From the NCBI RefSeq assembly GCF_014217545.1, contig NZ_CP043178.1, positions 3,782,001 through 3,846,000 on the forward strand: 64,000 nt of DNA. Reading direction: 5' to 3'. Position numbers and translations under genes: made by a program. The notes beneath the pieces were generated by a model. That model worked only from the letters and a program-made list of their open reading frames with translations. It did no database searches and had not been told where the DNA came from. Below are positions 43,153 to 51,740 of this stretch, in pieces (within the stretch, counting starts at the first letter, position 1; every line of letters begins with the position of its first letter). This DNA comes from Pseudarthrobacter sp. NBSH8. GTDB taxonomy: Bacteria > Actinomycetota > Actinomycetes > Actinomycetales > Micrococcaceae.

Positions 43153-45792
43153 CTACGGCCTCTTGACCTCCGGCTTGTGCCTGTCCAGGATCCGGGCGCA
43201 GCGGATGAACCCCAGGTGCGAGTAGGCCTGCGGGTGGTTCCCCAGGTGCGTCTCCGTGCTGGGATCGTATTCCTCGGGCAGCAGGCCGGTGGGGCCGAAG
43301 AGGTTCACCAGCTGGTCGAACAGGTCCCAGGCCTCCTCGATCCTGCCCACCGCAACGTAGGCCTCAATCAGCCAGGTGGTGCAGATGTGGAAGCCGCCCT
43401 CCAAACCCGGCAGGCCGTCGTCGTACCTGTACCGGAACACGGTGGGGCCCACCCGCAGTTCCCGTTCCACGGCGGTGACCGTGTCCAGGAACCGCTGGTC
43501 CGTGACATCCAGCAGGCCGGAAAGCCCGATGTGCAGGACGGCTGCGTCCAGGTCGGGGCTGTCGTAGGCCACTGTAAAGGACGCGGCCGAGTCATCCCAG
43601 CCTTCGCGCAGGACTTCTTCGCGGATGGTCCGGGCCAGGGGTTCCCACGACGGGTCCGGCACCCTGCCGTGCCGGGCGGCGGTCCGGAGTGCGCGGTCCA
43701 GCGTCACCCAGCACATCACCTTGGTGTAGACGTGGTGCCGCGGCGGGCGCCGGGCTTCCCAGATGCCGTGGTCCGGCTCGTGCCACCGGGCCAGGACGGC
43801 CGCCGCCATCTGCACCAGCAGGTCCCAGTGGTCATCCTCGAGGACACCATTCCGTGAGCTGACGCTGTCGATCAGCTCAGCCACCGGACCGAAGACATCC
43901 AGCTGGACCTGGTGGTCCGCGGCGTTGCCGATCCGGACCGGCCGGGATCCCGCATACCCGGGCAGGCTGTCGATGACAGCCTCCGTGGACAGGGGCGCCC
44001 CCGTCACCGAGTACAGCGGATGCAACCATTCCGGGCCCGGTGCGTGCTCAAGGATCCGGCCCAGCCAGCTGAGGAACCCGGCCGCCTCCGCCGTGGATCC
44101 CAGGTCCACCAGCGCGTTGACGGTCATGGACCCGTCCCGCAGCCAGCAGTAGCGGTAATCCCAGTTCCGGGTGCCGCCGATTCCTTCGGGCAGGGACGTG
44201 GTGGGCGCGGCCAGCACGGCACCCGTGGGCTCGTGCACAAGGGCGCGGAGAACCAGGGCTGAGCGGCGGACCAGTGATGGCTTCACCGAGGGCAGCTCCA
44301 GTTCCTGCACCCAGCGGCGGGAGTGGAGCGCCACCCCGGCCCGCCGGTCGGTCTCCCCGCCGGGGTGCACCTGCGCGGGTTCGGTGTCGCCGCAGCGCAG
44401 GTTGAGGACCACCGGGCCATCCTGGAGGTTGACCGAAGCGGTGGCCGTGGCGTGGAGGCCGTCAGAGGTGATGGTGAAGCTGACTCCCGGGGCAAAAAGG
44501 AAGATTGGATCGGAGGTTCCCACCACATGGAGTTCATCGCCGCGGGCTTCCATGCTGAACGGCGCGTTGGCGTAGTCCGGCCGGGGTGCGAAGACAATCC
44601 TGGCGCCGCCGGTGCCGGAGAGCACCCGGACCAGGCTGGTGATCCCTTCCGGTGCCGGCTCCAGGTAGTCCGTGACTGTCACGTCCGCCCAGCGCGTCTC
44701 CACGATCATGGTGCTGTCCACGTAGCGCTGGCCCAGAACCTGTGAGGCTTTGACGGGCTCAACGGAGAAGTGCCCGGCGGCGTCACCGCCCAGGATGTGG
44801 GCGAACAGCGATCCTGAATCCGGGAGGGGGTGGCTCATCCAGCAGACCTTGGCATCCGGAGTGACCAAGGCGGTGGAGGATCCGTTGCCGATCATCGTGT
44901 GGCGTTCCAGCCCAACTGCGTCCTCGCCGAAAAGCCAGGCCCGCCGCAGCTCGAACAGGAGGGCCAACACGCGGGCGAAGGATTCCGGGTCCCGCAGCCG
45001 GTGGGAAGCGCGGGTTTCCCCCGGGCCTACGCGCAACCCCAGGTCCGGGCCGCGGAGCGTGGCCATGGCCAGTTCGTCGCTGTAGGCGTCCCCGGCGTAC
45101 AGCGCAGCACTCGCGCCCAGCCGGGACCGGAGATTTTCCAGGGCGTCCGCCTTGGCCGGTTCCACTACGGAGAGGTCCAGGACCGAACCGTCCACGATGA
45201 AGAACAGCCCATGTGCCTTGGCGATCTCCCGCGCCGTTTCCGTCACCACCTGCACCACCGCCGGTGAGGCTGGCCGGGTGTGCACGGACACGGCCACCGG
45301 CTTCCGCTCGATCCAGATGCCCTCATGGAAACCCACGGCCTCAGACAGTACTGTGCTGACCTGGTGGAGCGTGGCTTCGGTGGCGAGGTCCTGGACGTGG
45401 GCGAAGGCCATGTCCGACTCCGCGCCGTGCGATCCGATGAGATGCACCTCCGCGGGCAGCCGGGACACTGCGGCGAGGTCACGCAGCGAGCGCCCTGAGA
45501 CGACCGCGGCATGGGTGTTGGGCAGGGCGGCCAGGGCTCGGAGCGCAATCGCAGCGCTCCCCAGAGGCAGGGTCTCCGTGGAGATTCCCTCCGCATCGCA
45601 CAAGGTTCCGCCGTAGTTGCAAGCCACCAGCAGCCCGGGGACGCGGGCCAGGACCTTCAATTCGGCCAGGAGGGTTGGCGTGAAGCCTTCGTCCGCCAGG
45701 TCCGACTGGATGAACGTCCGCAGCAGGCCAAGCGGCAGCGATCTGGTCAGCAGGGCGGAATCCGCCACGCTCTGATTCAACGGCGTAGCCAT
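43153..45792 (-). CDS. Fusion of a degenerate OtsB-like (HAD) domain with a GH15 glycosidase
   Basis: 879 residues, ATG at 45792 with TAGGAG seven bases upstream. Residues about 50-255 resemble trehalose-6-phosphate phosphatase. SGRSLRDL, GSHGAESDMAF and GDAYSDE are present, but HAD motif I reads ACNYGGTL instead of DxDGTL: the nucleophile Asp is Asn59 and the acid/base Asp is Gly61. From about 270 to the end it is a GH15 (glucoamylase/trehalase-type) enzyme with LPEGIGGTRNWDYRYCWLRD and THLGNHPQAYSHLGFI. The GH15 part is probably active on an alpha-glucoside such as trehalose. The phosphatase half is probably inactive or regulatory. Confidence 0.88.
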   Translation of the reverse strand: MATPLNQSVADSALLTRSLPLGLLRTFIQSDLADEGFTPTLLAELKVLARVPGLLVACNYGGTLCDAEGISTETLPLGSAAIALRALAALPNTHAAVVSGRSLRDLAAVSRLPAEVHLIGSHGAESDMAFAHVQDLATEATLHQVSTVLSEAVGFHEGIWIERKPVAVSVHTRPASPAVVQVVTETAREIAKAHGLFFIVDGSVLDLSVVEPAKADALENLRSRLGASAALYAGDAYSDELAMATLRGPDLGLRVGPGETRASHRLRDPESFARVLALLFELRRAWLFGEDAVGLERHTMIGNGSSTALVTPDAKVCWMSHPLPDSGSLFAHILGGDAAGHFSVEPVKASQVLGQRYVDSTMIVETRWADVTVTDYLEPAPEGITSLVRVLSGTGGARIVFAPRPDYANAPFSMEARGDELHVVGTSDPIFLFAPGVSFTITSDGLHATATASVNLQDGPVVLNLRCGDTEPAQVHPGGETDRRAGVALHSRRWVQELELPSVKPSLVRRSALVLRALVHEPTGAVLAAPTTSLPEGIGGTRNWDYRYCWLRDGSMTVNALVDLGSTAEAAGFLSWLGRILEHAPGPEWLHPLYSVTGAPLSTEAVIDSLPGYAGSRPVRIGNAADHQVQLDVFGPVAELIDSVSSRNGVLEDDHWDLLVQMAAAVLARWHEPDHGIWEARRPPRHHVYTKVMCWVTLDRALRTAARHGRVPDPSWEPLARTIREEVLREGWDDSAASFTVAYDSPDLDAAVLHIGLSGLLDVTDQRFLDTVTAVERELRVGPTVFRYRYDDGLPGLEGGFHICTTWLIEAYVAVGRIEEAWDLFDQLVNLFGPTGLLPEEYDPSTETHLGNHPQAYSHLGFIRCARILDRHKPEVKRP

Positions 45793-45935
45793 GCGTGCAC
45801 TCCTAAAGCAGAGCCTGGCCCGGGAAGGCCGAAGGGGGCAGTTTAATTGTCCGCCTGGACGATTTCCTCCGAAAGTCCCCCTTATTGCGGCTGTGTAAAA
45901 GTCCGACGACGGCGCCCACGCTCCGCCCCTGGCCC

Positions 45936-45970
45936 CGCGTCGCGTCGCGTCGTGTCGTGTCGTGTCACGT
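45936..45970. repeat. Pentanucleotide tandem repeat
   Basis: Seven 5-base units in a row: CGCGT three times, CGTGT three times, then CACGT. The last units run into the left arm of the family A palindrome. It lies between the OtsB-GH15 gene and the GH130 operon and could change copy number by slippage. Confidence 0.85.
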
Positions 45971-46063
45971 TGGGCAGGCTTTAACGCCCGACGACGGCGC
46001 CCCACCGCGCAAATCCGCGGCAGGGCGTCGTCGTGCTTTCCAAAAGGCTGCCGCGCGTGACAC
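45962..46063. repeat. Palindromic repeat, family A, copy 1
   Basis: Outer 8-base arms GTGTCACG and CGTGACAC are perfect inverses. The next blocks GCAGGCTTT and AAAAGGCTGC pair with one mismatch, and inner CGACGACG and CGTCGTCG also pair. The central AATCCGCGGC is shared with copy 4. The element ends five bases before the stop of the GH130 gene. Confidence 0.85.
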
Positions 46064-46068
46064 CGGGG

Positions 46069-47154
46069 TCAGACCCGGTCCAGTTTGGCCACACCGATTT
46101 TGGAGTCCGCCATCCCGTAGAACACAAACAGCTGGTCGCCGATTTTCTCGATGGCGGTGGGGAACACCACGTTCGGCACGATCCCGGAAATCTCGTCCTC
46201 GGTTTCGGGCGCCAACAAGGGCTTGTCGCTGCGGGCGATGACCTGGGACGGATCATCCGCGGACAGGATCATGGCCGCCGCGGTGTAGTTGACGTTCTGC
46301 TGCTGCTCGAAGGCAGACGCGGCCATCTTGCCGGCCACACCGTGGTGGATCAGGAGCCAGCCTTCGTCCACGCGGATGGGGGGCGGGCCGCCGCCGATCT
46401 TCAGTTCCTCAAAGGGGAACTCGCTGAGGGCCACCAGACGGTGCTTGCCCAGGTGCACCAGGTTGCGCAGGTCCCGCTCCACGTCGGCCACGGCCACGTA
46501 GGAGATCCAGATGCCGGGACGGTTGTCCGTCACGCCGGCGGGCAGGTGCTCGCCTTCGCCGGGACGGATCCAGCCGAGGTCCCACATGGGGCGGTGCAGG
46601 ATGGCGTAGGAGGGCACGCCGTCGGGGTCGTTCACCGGCTCCGGGAAGAACACCGCGTCCTTGTTGGGAAAGAGGTTCAGGTCCATGGAGAGATCGGCCT
46701 GGTACTCGAAGAAGCAGGGGCCCAGGCGTTCCCAGTTCCGGAGGTCCTCGGAGTGCGCGAAGGCGAGGCGGGGCCCCAGCGGGCCGTACGCCACGTAGGT
46801 CATGAGGTGCTTGCCGAGGGCGGGCACCCAGGTGGTGCGCGGATCCTCGGTGCCGGCGTTGTTCATGCCGCGTTCCCAGCCTTCGTCCGGGGCCAGGACC
46901 ACACCCTCGCGTTCCACGCCGGTGGGCACGCCGTCATCGTTGATGACCACCTTGGCGAGGCCCACGCGGGACACGTTGCCGGTGGCCACAAGCCGCGGCA
47001 GCAGGTACAGCTCGCCGTCCGGGCCGCGGCCGCTGGCGGGGTTGAGAACGCCCTCGGCCTCGAAGTCGTTGCCGGGCTCGGGGGTCATGACGACGCCGGC
47101 GCGGGTGAGGGTGAAGGGGACAGTGGGCAGTACAGAAGTGTGGGGGGAAGTCAT
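46069..47154 (-). CDS. GH130 family glycoside phosphorylase (mannoside type)
   Basis: 361 residues. The five-bladed propeller family is identified by FEAEGVLNPASGR near the N-terminus and the NAGTEDPRTTWV motif that holds the general acid Asp. DAVFFPEPVND, GGGPPPIRVDEGWLLIHHG and ISGIVPNVVFPTAI also match. GH130 enzymes use phosphate to cleave beta-mannosidic bonds, releasing mannose 1-phosphate. It is the last gene of the ABC-transporter operon (three bases after the second permease), pointing to cytoplasmic phosphorolysis of imported manno-oligosaccharides. Linkage is inferred, not shown. Confidence 0.9.
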   Translation of the reverse strand: MTSPHTSVLPTVPFTLTRAGVVMTPEPGNDFEAEGVLNPASGRGPDGELYLLPRLVATGNVSRVGLAKVVINDDGVPTGVEREGVVLAPDEGWERGMNNAGTEDPRTTWVPALGKHLMTYVAYGPLGPRLAFAHSEDLRNWERLGPCFFEYQADLSMDLNLFPNKDAVFFPEPVNDPDGVPSYAILHRPMWDLGWIRPGEGEHLPAGVTDNRPGIWISYVAVADVERDLRNLVHLGKHRLVALSEFPFEELKIGGGPPPIRVDEGWLLIHHGVAGKMAASAFEQQQNVNYTAAAMILSADDPSQVIARSDKPLLAPETEDEISGIVPNVVFPTAIEKIGDQLFVFYGMADSKIGVAKLDRV

Positions 47155-47157
47155 TGA

Positions 47158-48090
47158 TTAGCCCTTTACGCTGGAACCGATATTGGTGGAAATGAACTGG
47201 CGCTGGAAGAAAATGAACAGCGCGACGGCGGGGGCCGCCAGGACGCAGGCACCGGCAAGGATGGCACCGAACGGGTTGCCGGCCTGGCCGGCGATGTTGG
47301 AGATGAAGTTGGCCAGTGACACGGCCAACGGCTGCAGGGACTGCTCCTTCGTGACCAGGAACGGCCAGAGGAACTCGTTCCACGGGCCGATGAAGGTCAG
47401 CAGCACGGCGGTGACTATGGCTGGCCGCACCAGCGGAATGGCGATCTGCCACAGGATCCGCAGCTCCGAGGCGCCGTCGATCCGGGCCGCCTCAAACAGG
47501 GTTGAGGGCAACTGGAGGAAGTACTGGCGGAACACAAACACCGCCGTGGAGTTGATGGCGAACGGCAGGATCATGCCCAGGTAGCTGTCCGCAAGGCCGT
47601 AATCGCGCACGATCATGACGTACAGCGGGATGAGCAGCAGCTGGAAGGGGATCATCTGGACCAGCAGCATCATGCCGAACACCACGCCGCGGCCGCGAAA
47701 CTTCATCTGCGCCAGGGCATAGCCCACCAGCAGCCCGAAAATCACCGTAAAGAGGATGACACCGCCGGTGAAGATGCCGGAGTTGAGCAGCCCGCGGAAC
47801 AGGTTGATGGACTCGTTGATCTGCACATAGTTCGCGCCGGTGATGTTGGCCGGATTGGGAAACGCGCCGAAAATCGAGGTGTCCGGGGAGGCCTGCAGCG
47901 ACCCGATGAGCATGTAATAGAACGGGAAGAGGAAAACGAAGGCGCCCCCGCCCAGCAGGAAGAAGCTGCCCACGCCCAGGTTGCGGCGCTTTTCGACGCC
48001 CGAGTCGGAACGAAGCACAGGTTCCGCCTGCTCGGGGAGCCTGCTGGCGTCGTCGTCGTTCTTGGCGTTTTGTGCGTTGGTGACGGACAT
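47158..48090 (-). CDS. Sugar ABC transporter permease (MalG type)
   Basis: 310 residues. A charged N-terminal tail of about 40 residues precedes six membrane segments. The cytoplasmic coupling loop EAARIDGASELRILWQIAIPL is the EAA motif that contacts the ATPase. A strong GGAGG site lies inside the end of the previous gene, one base away. It belongs to a carbohydrate importer of the CUT1 type. Confidence 0.92.
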   Translation of the reverse strand: MSVTNAQNAKNDDDASRLPEQAEPVLRSDSGVEKRRNLGVGSFFLLGGGAFVFLFPFYYMLIGSLQASPDTSIFGAFPNPANITGANYVQINESINLFRGLLNSGIFTGGVILFTVIFGLLVGYALAQMKFRGRGVVFGMMLLVQMIPFQLLLIPLYVMIVRDYGLADSYLGMILPFAINSTAVFVFRQYFLQLPSTLFEAARIDGASELRILWQIAIPLVRPAIVTAVLLTFIGPWNEFLWPFLVTKEQSLQPLAVSLANFISNIAGQAGNPFGAILAGACVLAAPAVALFIFFQRQFISTNIGSSVKG

Positions 48091-48091
48091 G

Positions 48092-49057
48092 TCAGTCCTC
48101 CTTCCCGCCGACGAGGCGTTTCTGGATCAGGGCGATCAGCAGGACGCCGATCACCAGCACCACGCCCAGCGCGGCCGCGACGTCGGGGTTTCCCTGCAGG
48201 ATGCCCCGTTGGTACATGATGAACACGGGGGAGGCCGAGGCCCCGTCCGGGCCGCCGCCGCCGGTCAGCAGGTACGGCTCGGTGAAGAGGTTCGCGCCGG
48301 TGATGGTGGCCAGCAGCGTGACCAGGACGCTGGCGGGCCGGACGCCGGGCACTGTGATGTTCCAGAACTGGACCCACTTGTTGCCGCCGTCCACAGCCGC
48401 TGATTCGTACAGCTCATCGGGGATGTTCTGTAGCGCCGCGAGGTACAGCAGGATGAAGAATCCCAGCTGTTTCCACGTCACGTAGAGCGCCACGGTGGGC
48501 ATGGCCAGCCACGAATTCACCAGCCAGGAGGGGGACGGCGCCAGGGGCCCGAGCAGCGTGTTGATCAGCCCGTTTCCCTGGAACAGGAACAGCCAGACAC
48601 CCACGACGGCGACGCTCGCCGTCACGTAGGGAACGTAGTAGCTGAGGCGGAAGAACGTCTTCAGCCGGGTCACACGGTTCAGGGCGTTAGCCAGCAACAG
48701 GGACAGGCCCACCGTCAACGGGACGTTAATGATCAGGAAGACGCCGATGTTCAGGAACGAGCGCTGGACGGCGGGGTCGGAGAGGACGGTGATGTAGTTA
48801 TCGAACCCTACAAACGGCCGGTCCACCGTGACCCGTGGTGCCGTGAAGAAGAAATCGTGGAAGGAAATGTAGACGGCGTAGCCGAGGGGAAACGCCAGGA
48901 CAGCCAGGATGTAGATGACATAGGGGGCGCTGAACAGCAGCCCCAGCGGCTGGGGACCCAGGAAGTTCTTACGCCTCCTGGGCACCAGCCGCCGGTCCGC
49001 CGTCCCGCCAACCGGTTTCCCCGTGACGGGGTTCCCACTGGAAGAGCGGAGTGACAT
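48092..49057 (-). CDS. Sugar ABC transporter permease (MalF type)
   Basis: 321 residues with six membrane segments (LLFSAPYVIYILAVLAFPLGY and others). The EAA-type loop reads YESAAVDGGNKWVQFWNITV. It lies 12 bases after the solute-binding protein gene and one base before the MalG-type gene, completing a CUT1 importer. No ATPase gene is present in the operon, so a shared MsiK-like ATPase encoded elsewhere is expected. Confidence 0.92.
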   Translation of the reverse strand: MSLRSSSGNPVTGKPVGGTADRRLVPRRRKNFLGPQPLGLLFSAPYVIYILAVLAFPLGYAVYISFHDFFFTAPRVTVDRPFVGFDNYITVLSDPAVQRSFLNIGVFLIINVPLTVGLSLLLANALNRVTRLKTFFRLSYYVPYVTASVAVVGVWLFLFQGNGLINTLLGPLAPSPSWLVNSWLAMPTVALYVTWKQLGFFILLYLAALQNIPDELYESAAVDGGNKWVQFWNITVPGVRPASVLVTLLATITGANLFTEPYLLTGGGGPDGASASPVFIMYQRGILQGNPDVAAALGVVLVIGVLLIALIQKRLVGGKED

Positions 49058-49069
49058 TGGGGGTCAACG

Positions 49070-50371
49070 CTACTTCTGGGCTACCAGTTGGTTGATCTTG
49101 TCCGCTGCGTCCTTGAACGCGGTGTCGATGCTTTCGTTCCCGAAAATCACGGCCTTGGCGTAGGCGGTGCGGAAAGTCTGCCAGACTTCAACGGAGTTCG
49201 AGACGTTGGGGACCTCCACCGTCCGCGCAGCCTGTTCGGCGAACTGGGTGTACGCCGGGTTCTTGGCGAAGTAGTCCGCGTAGGCCGTGGGAAGGTCCTT
49301 GCGCATCGGCATCTGGCCGGTATCGGTCAGCAGCTTGCCGTCCTGCTCCTTGCTGGTAGCGAATTTCAGGACCTCCCAAGCGGTGCCCTGGTTCCCGCAG
49401 GCGGAGTAGATGGCCACGTTCTTGGCGTCGGAAAAGGTTGAGGTATCAGCCTTGGCCGTGGCCGCCGGGACCGGAACTGCACCCCAGTTCACTTTGTCCT
49501 TGTAGGCCGCGATGGCCCAGGGCCCGGCCATCGACATGGCGGCCTTGCCTTCGGCGAAGGAGTCACCCTGGTAGACCTCCTTGGAGGCGAGGTTCTCCTT
49601 GTAGAGGGTCTCGAACATGGCGGCTACCTGCTTGCCCTGCTCGCTGTCGAACGTTGCCTTGCCGTCCTTCACCAGCGGGGTGCCGTCGGAGTTGGCGGCG
49701 TAGAAGGAGTAGAAGTCGAACCAGGCCTGGAAGAAGTCACTGGCCGGTGATGGCCAGATGGCATTTGTGGCAGCACCGGAGGACACCAGGGTGCGGGCGG
49801 TGTCCAGCAGTTCCTGGTGGGATCCCAGCTTCGGGTTCTCGGGATCCAGCCCTGCCTTGGCAAACATGTCCTTGTTGTAGAAGAGGACTACGGGATTGGA
49901 CTTCCAGGGCAGCTGGTACAACTTGCCGTCCGCGGACTTGTACTGGTCGGCCAGGTCCCCGGTACGGTCCTTGATGTACTGGAGCCCGTCCGGGAATTCA
50001 TCCAGTGCCACCAAACCGCCCTGCTTCTGGAACTGGGGAACTGCCACCGGCGCGGTGTTGAAGACCAGGCAAGGCGCGTTGCCGGCCGTGATGGCGGCGC
50101 CGATGACTTCCTCGGAACTCTTGCCGGCAGGTATCTCCTGCGCATCGATCTTTTCCTCCGGGTGCGCGGCGTTCCAGGATTCCACCATGGCTTTGCCCCA
50201 CTTAACCTCGAACTCGTTGTTGGAGTACCAGATCTTGATGGGGCCCTTGGCGGACGTGGCCGAGCCGCCACCGGGCTCTCCGCCGCCACCGCCGCAGGCT
50301 GCCAGGCCGGCGCCCATCACGGTGAGGGCGGCCAGTGACATTACGCGCGTGGCTTTTGTAAAGCGCTTCAT
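49070..50371 (-). CDS. Sugar ABC transporter solute-binding lipoprotein
   Basis: 433 residues. The lipoprotein signal MSLAALTVMGAGLAACGGG has the lipobox LAAC. The mature part fits the CUT1 binding-protein fold (KIWYSNNEFEVKWGKAMVES, EGKAAMSMAGPWAIAAYKD). AAGGAG lies six bases before the ATG. It captures the oligosaccharide outside the membrane and delivers it to the two permeases encoded next. Its specificity is inferred from the operon's GH130 gene. Confidence 0.92.
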   Translation of the reverse strand: MKRFTKATRVMSLAALTVMGAGLAACGGGGGEPGGGSATSAKGPIKIWYSNNEFEVKWGKAMVESWNAAHPEEKIDAQEIPAGKSSEEVIGAAITAGNAPCLVFNTAPVAVPQFQKQGGLVALDEFPDGLQYIKDRTGDLADQYKSADGKLYQLPWKSNPVVLFYNKDMFAKAGLDPENPKLGSHQELLDTARTLVSSGAATNAIWPSPASDFFQAWFDFYSFYAANSDGTPLVKDGKATFDSEQGKQVAAMFETLYKENLASKEVYQGDSFAEGKAAMSMAGPWAIAAYKDKVNWGAVPVPAATAKADTSTFSDAKNVAIYSACGNQGTAWEVLKFATSKEQDGKLLTDTGQMPMRKDLPTAYADYFAKNPAYTQFAEQAARTVEVPNVSNSVEVWQTFRTAYAKAVIFGNESIDTAFKDAADKINQLVAQK

Positions 50372-50424
50372 TGCGACTCCTTGGTACTGGTCCCGGTGGG
50401 GATCTGCTACTGGTCGGTGTGCTT

Positions 50425-51483
50425 TTATGCTTGCGTCGGGGATTGCTGGGGGGCCGGCTTGGTGGTTGCGGATGGGGCGGGGCCGGTGGAGGCGCGGACC
50501 AGCAGGGAAGGTGCCTGCAGGTCCGTATCCTGGCCGGAGTGCGTGCCGTTGAGCTGGTCCAGGAGGGCCTGCGCGGCAACTCTGCCCCAGCGCATAGGGT
50601 CAGTGGCGATAGTGGTGAGGGGCGGGTTGAGGTACTGCGTGAACTCGGCGTTGTCGTAACCGGTGATGGACAGATCTCCCGGAACGCTCAGGCCCTGGGA
50701 CTGGGCGAACGACTGGCCGGACGTCGCCATGAGGTCGTTCGCATAGACAATCGCGGTGGGGCGGTCCGGCCGGCGGAGCAGTTCCGCGGTGGCGGCCACT
50801 CCCCCAGTCGCCGTGAAATCCGCTTCCGCGAACAGATCCGCTGACAGGCCGGCGGCGGCCATGGCCGACTCCCAGGCCTGGCGGCGGCTGCGGCCGTGGA
50901 TGTATTCCTGGGCGCCGCCCACATGGCCGATCCGGACGTGCCCCAGGGCGAGGAGATGTTCGACGGCGGCCGTGATGCCGTCCGTGTCGTCCATGGACAC
51001 CGCGGGGAAGGGTGAGTCCGAATCCGGCCTGTTGAGCGTCACCGCCGGCAGCTTGAGCTCACGCAGCAGGCCGATCCGGGAATCGTTGTGCCGCACATCG
51101 GTCAGGATCACGCCGTCCACGCGGCCGCCGTCGGCCAGTTTGCGGTAGGCCCGCTCTTCGGCGCCAGGGGCGGTGGCCACGCTCAGCACCAGGGTGTAAT
51201 CGTGCTCGGCGAGGGTGGTTTCGATGCCCGCAATGAAGGCCGGGAAGAAGGGGTCCGTGCCGAGGAGCTCGGGATCGCGGGCCACCACCAGGCCCAAGGC
51301 GTAGGCCTTCGCGGAGGAGAGGCCCTTCGCACGGAGGCTCGGCTTCCAGCCTAGCTCCTTGGCGACCTGCAAGATCCGGCCCCTGGTGGCATCGCTGACG
51401 CCGGGCTGGCCGTTGAGCGCATAAGAGACAGCACCTTTGCTGACACCGGCCGCGTGGGCGACGTCGCTGATGGTTACTGCCAT
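50425..51483 (-). CDS. LacI-family repressor of the sugar operon
   Basis: 352 residues. The HTH reads VTISDVAHAAGVSKGAVSYALNG and is followed by the hinge LRAKGLSS. A sugar-binding domain follows with ALGLVVARDPELL, VDGVILTDVRHND and LSITGYDNAEFTQYL. The ATG at 51483 begins at the HTH; the extension upstream is not family-like. It is the first gene of the operon, 53 bases before the binding-protein gene, and two matching palindromic operators lie 44-80 bases upstream of it, so it most likely represses its own operon until the sugar is present. Confidence 0.93.
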   Translation of the reverse strand: MAVTISDVAHAAGVSKGAVSYALNGQPGVSDATRGRILQVAKELGWKPSLRAKGLSSAKAYALGLVVARDPELLGTDPFFPAFIAGIETTLAEHDYTLVLSVATAPGAEERAYRKLADGGRVDGVILTDVRHNDSRIGLLRELKLPAVTLNRPDSDSPFPAVSMDDTDGITAAVEHLLALGHVRIGHVGGAQEYIHGRSRRQAWESAMAAAGLSADLFAEADFTATGGVAATAELLRRPDRPTAIVYANDLMATSGQSFAQSQGLSVPGDLSITGYDNAEFTQYLNPPLTTIATDPMRWGRVAAQALLDQLNGTHSGQDTDLQAPSLLVRASTGPAPSATTKPAPQQSPTQA

Positions 51484-51526
51484 GATGTGGGTGCCCTTTA
51501 GGTTTCGGGTCCCGTGGCTCACGCCA

Positions 51527-51563
51527 CTGAACCGGTTCAGTGGATTCTACTTAACCGGTTCAG
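51527..51563 (-). promoter_or_regulatory. Two LacI-type operators
   Basis: CTGAACCGGTTCAG (51527-51540) is a perfect 14-base palindrome. CTTAACCGGTTCAG (51550-51563) matches it at 13 of 14 positions. Their centres are 23 bases apart, about two helical turns. They lie just upstream of the lacI-type gene and have the CG-centred form typical of LacI/GalR operators. Confidence 0.88.
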
Positions 51564-51604
51564 CTGGTGGATGTCAAGGGCCTGGCTGACTTACAGATGC
51601 AAAT

Positions 51605-51707
51605 CGCGTCACGCACGGCACGCTTTTGGACCACGACGGCTGCGTCCGCCGCGTGATACCGGGGACCCCGCCGTCGGGCCTTCCAAAAGGGTGCGTGGCG
51701 TGACGCG
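51605..51707. repeat. Palindromic repeat, family A, copy 2
   Basis: The 25-base arms (51605-51629 and 51683-51707) pair at 21 of 25 positions; the left arm contains GGCACGCTTTTGG and the right arm CCAAAAGGGTGCG. Inner GACGGC and GCCGTC also pair. It ends 33 bases from the stop of the luciferase-like gene. Confidence 0.88.
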
Positions 51708-51740
51708 CGTACGTCACCCCTCGCTGGTGGCTGCTCGGGA

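Noticed and set aside
45936..46063. Repeat cluster considered as a CRISPR array
   Set aside because: The units are 5 bases long with no spacers, the larger element is a single palindrome, and no cas gene is present in the window.
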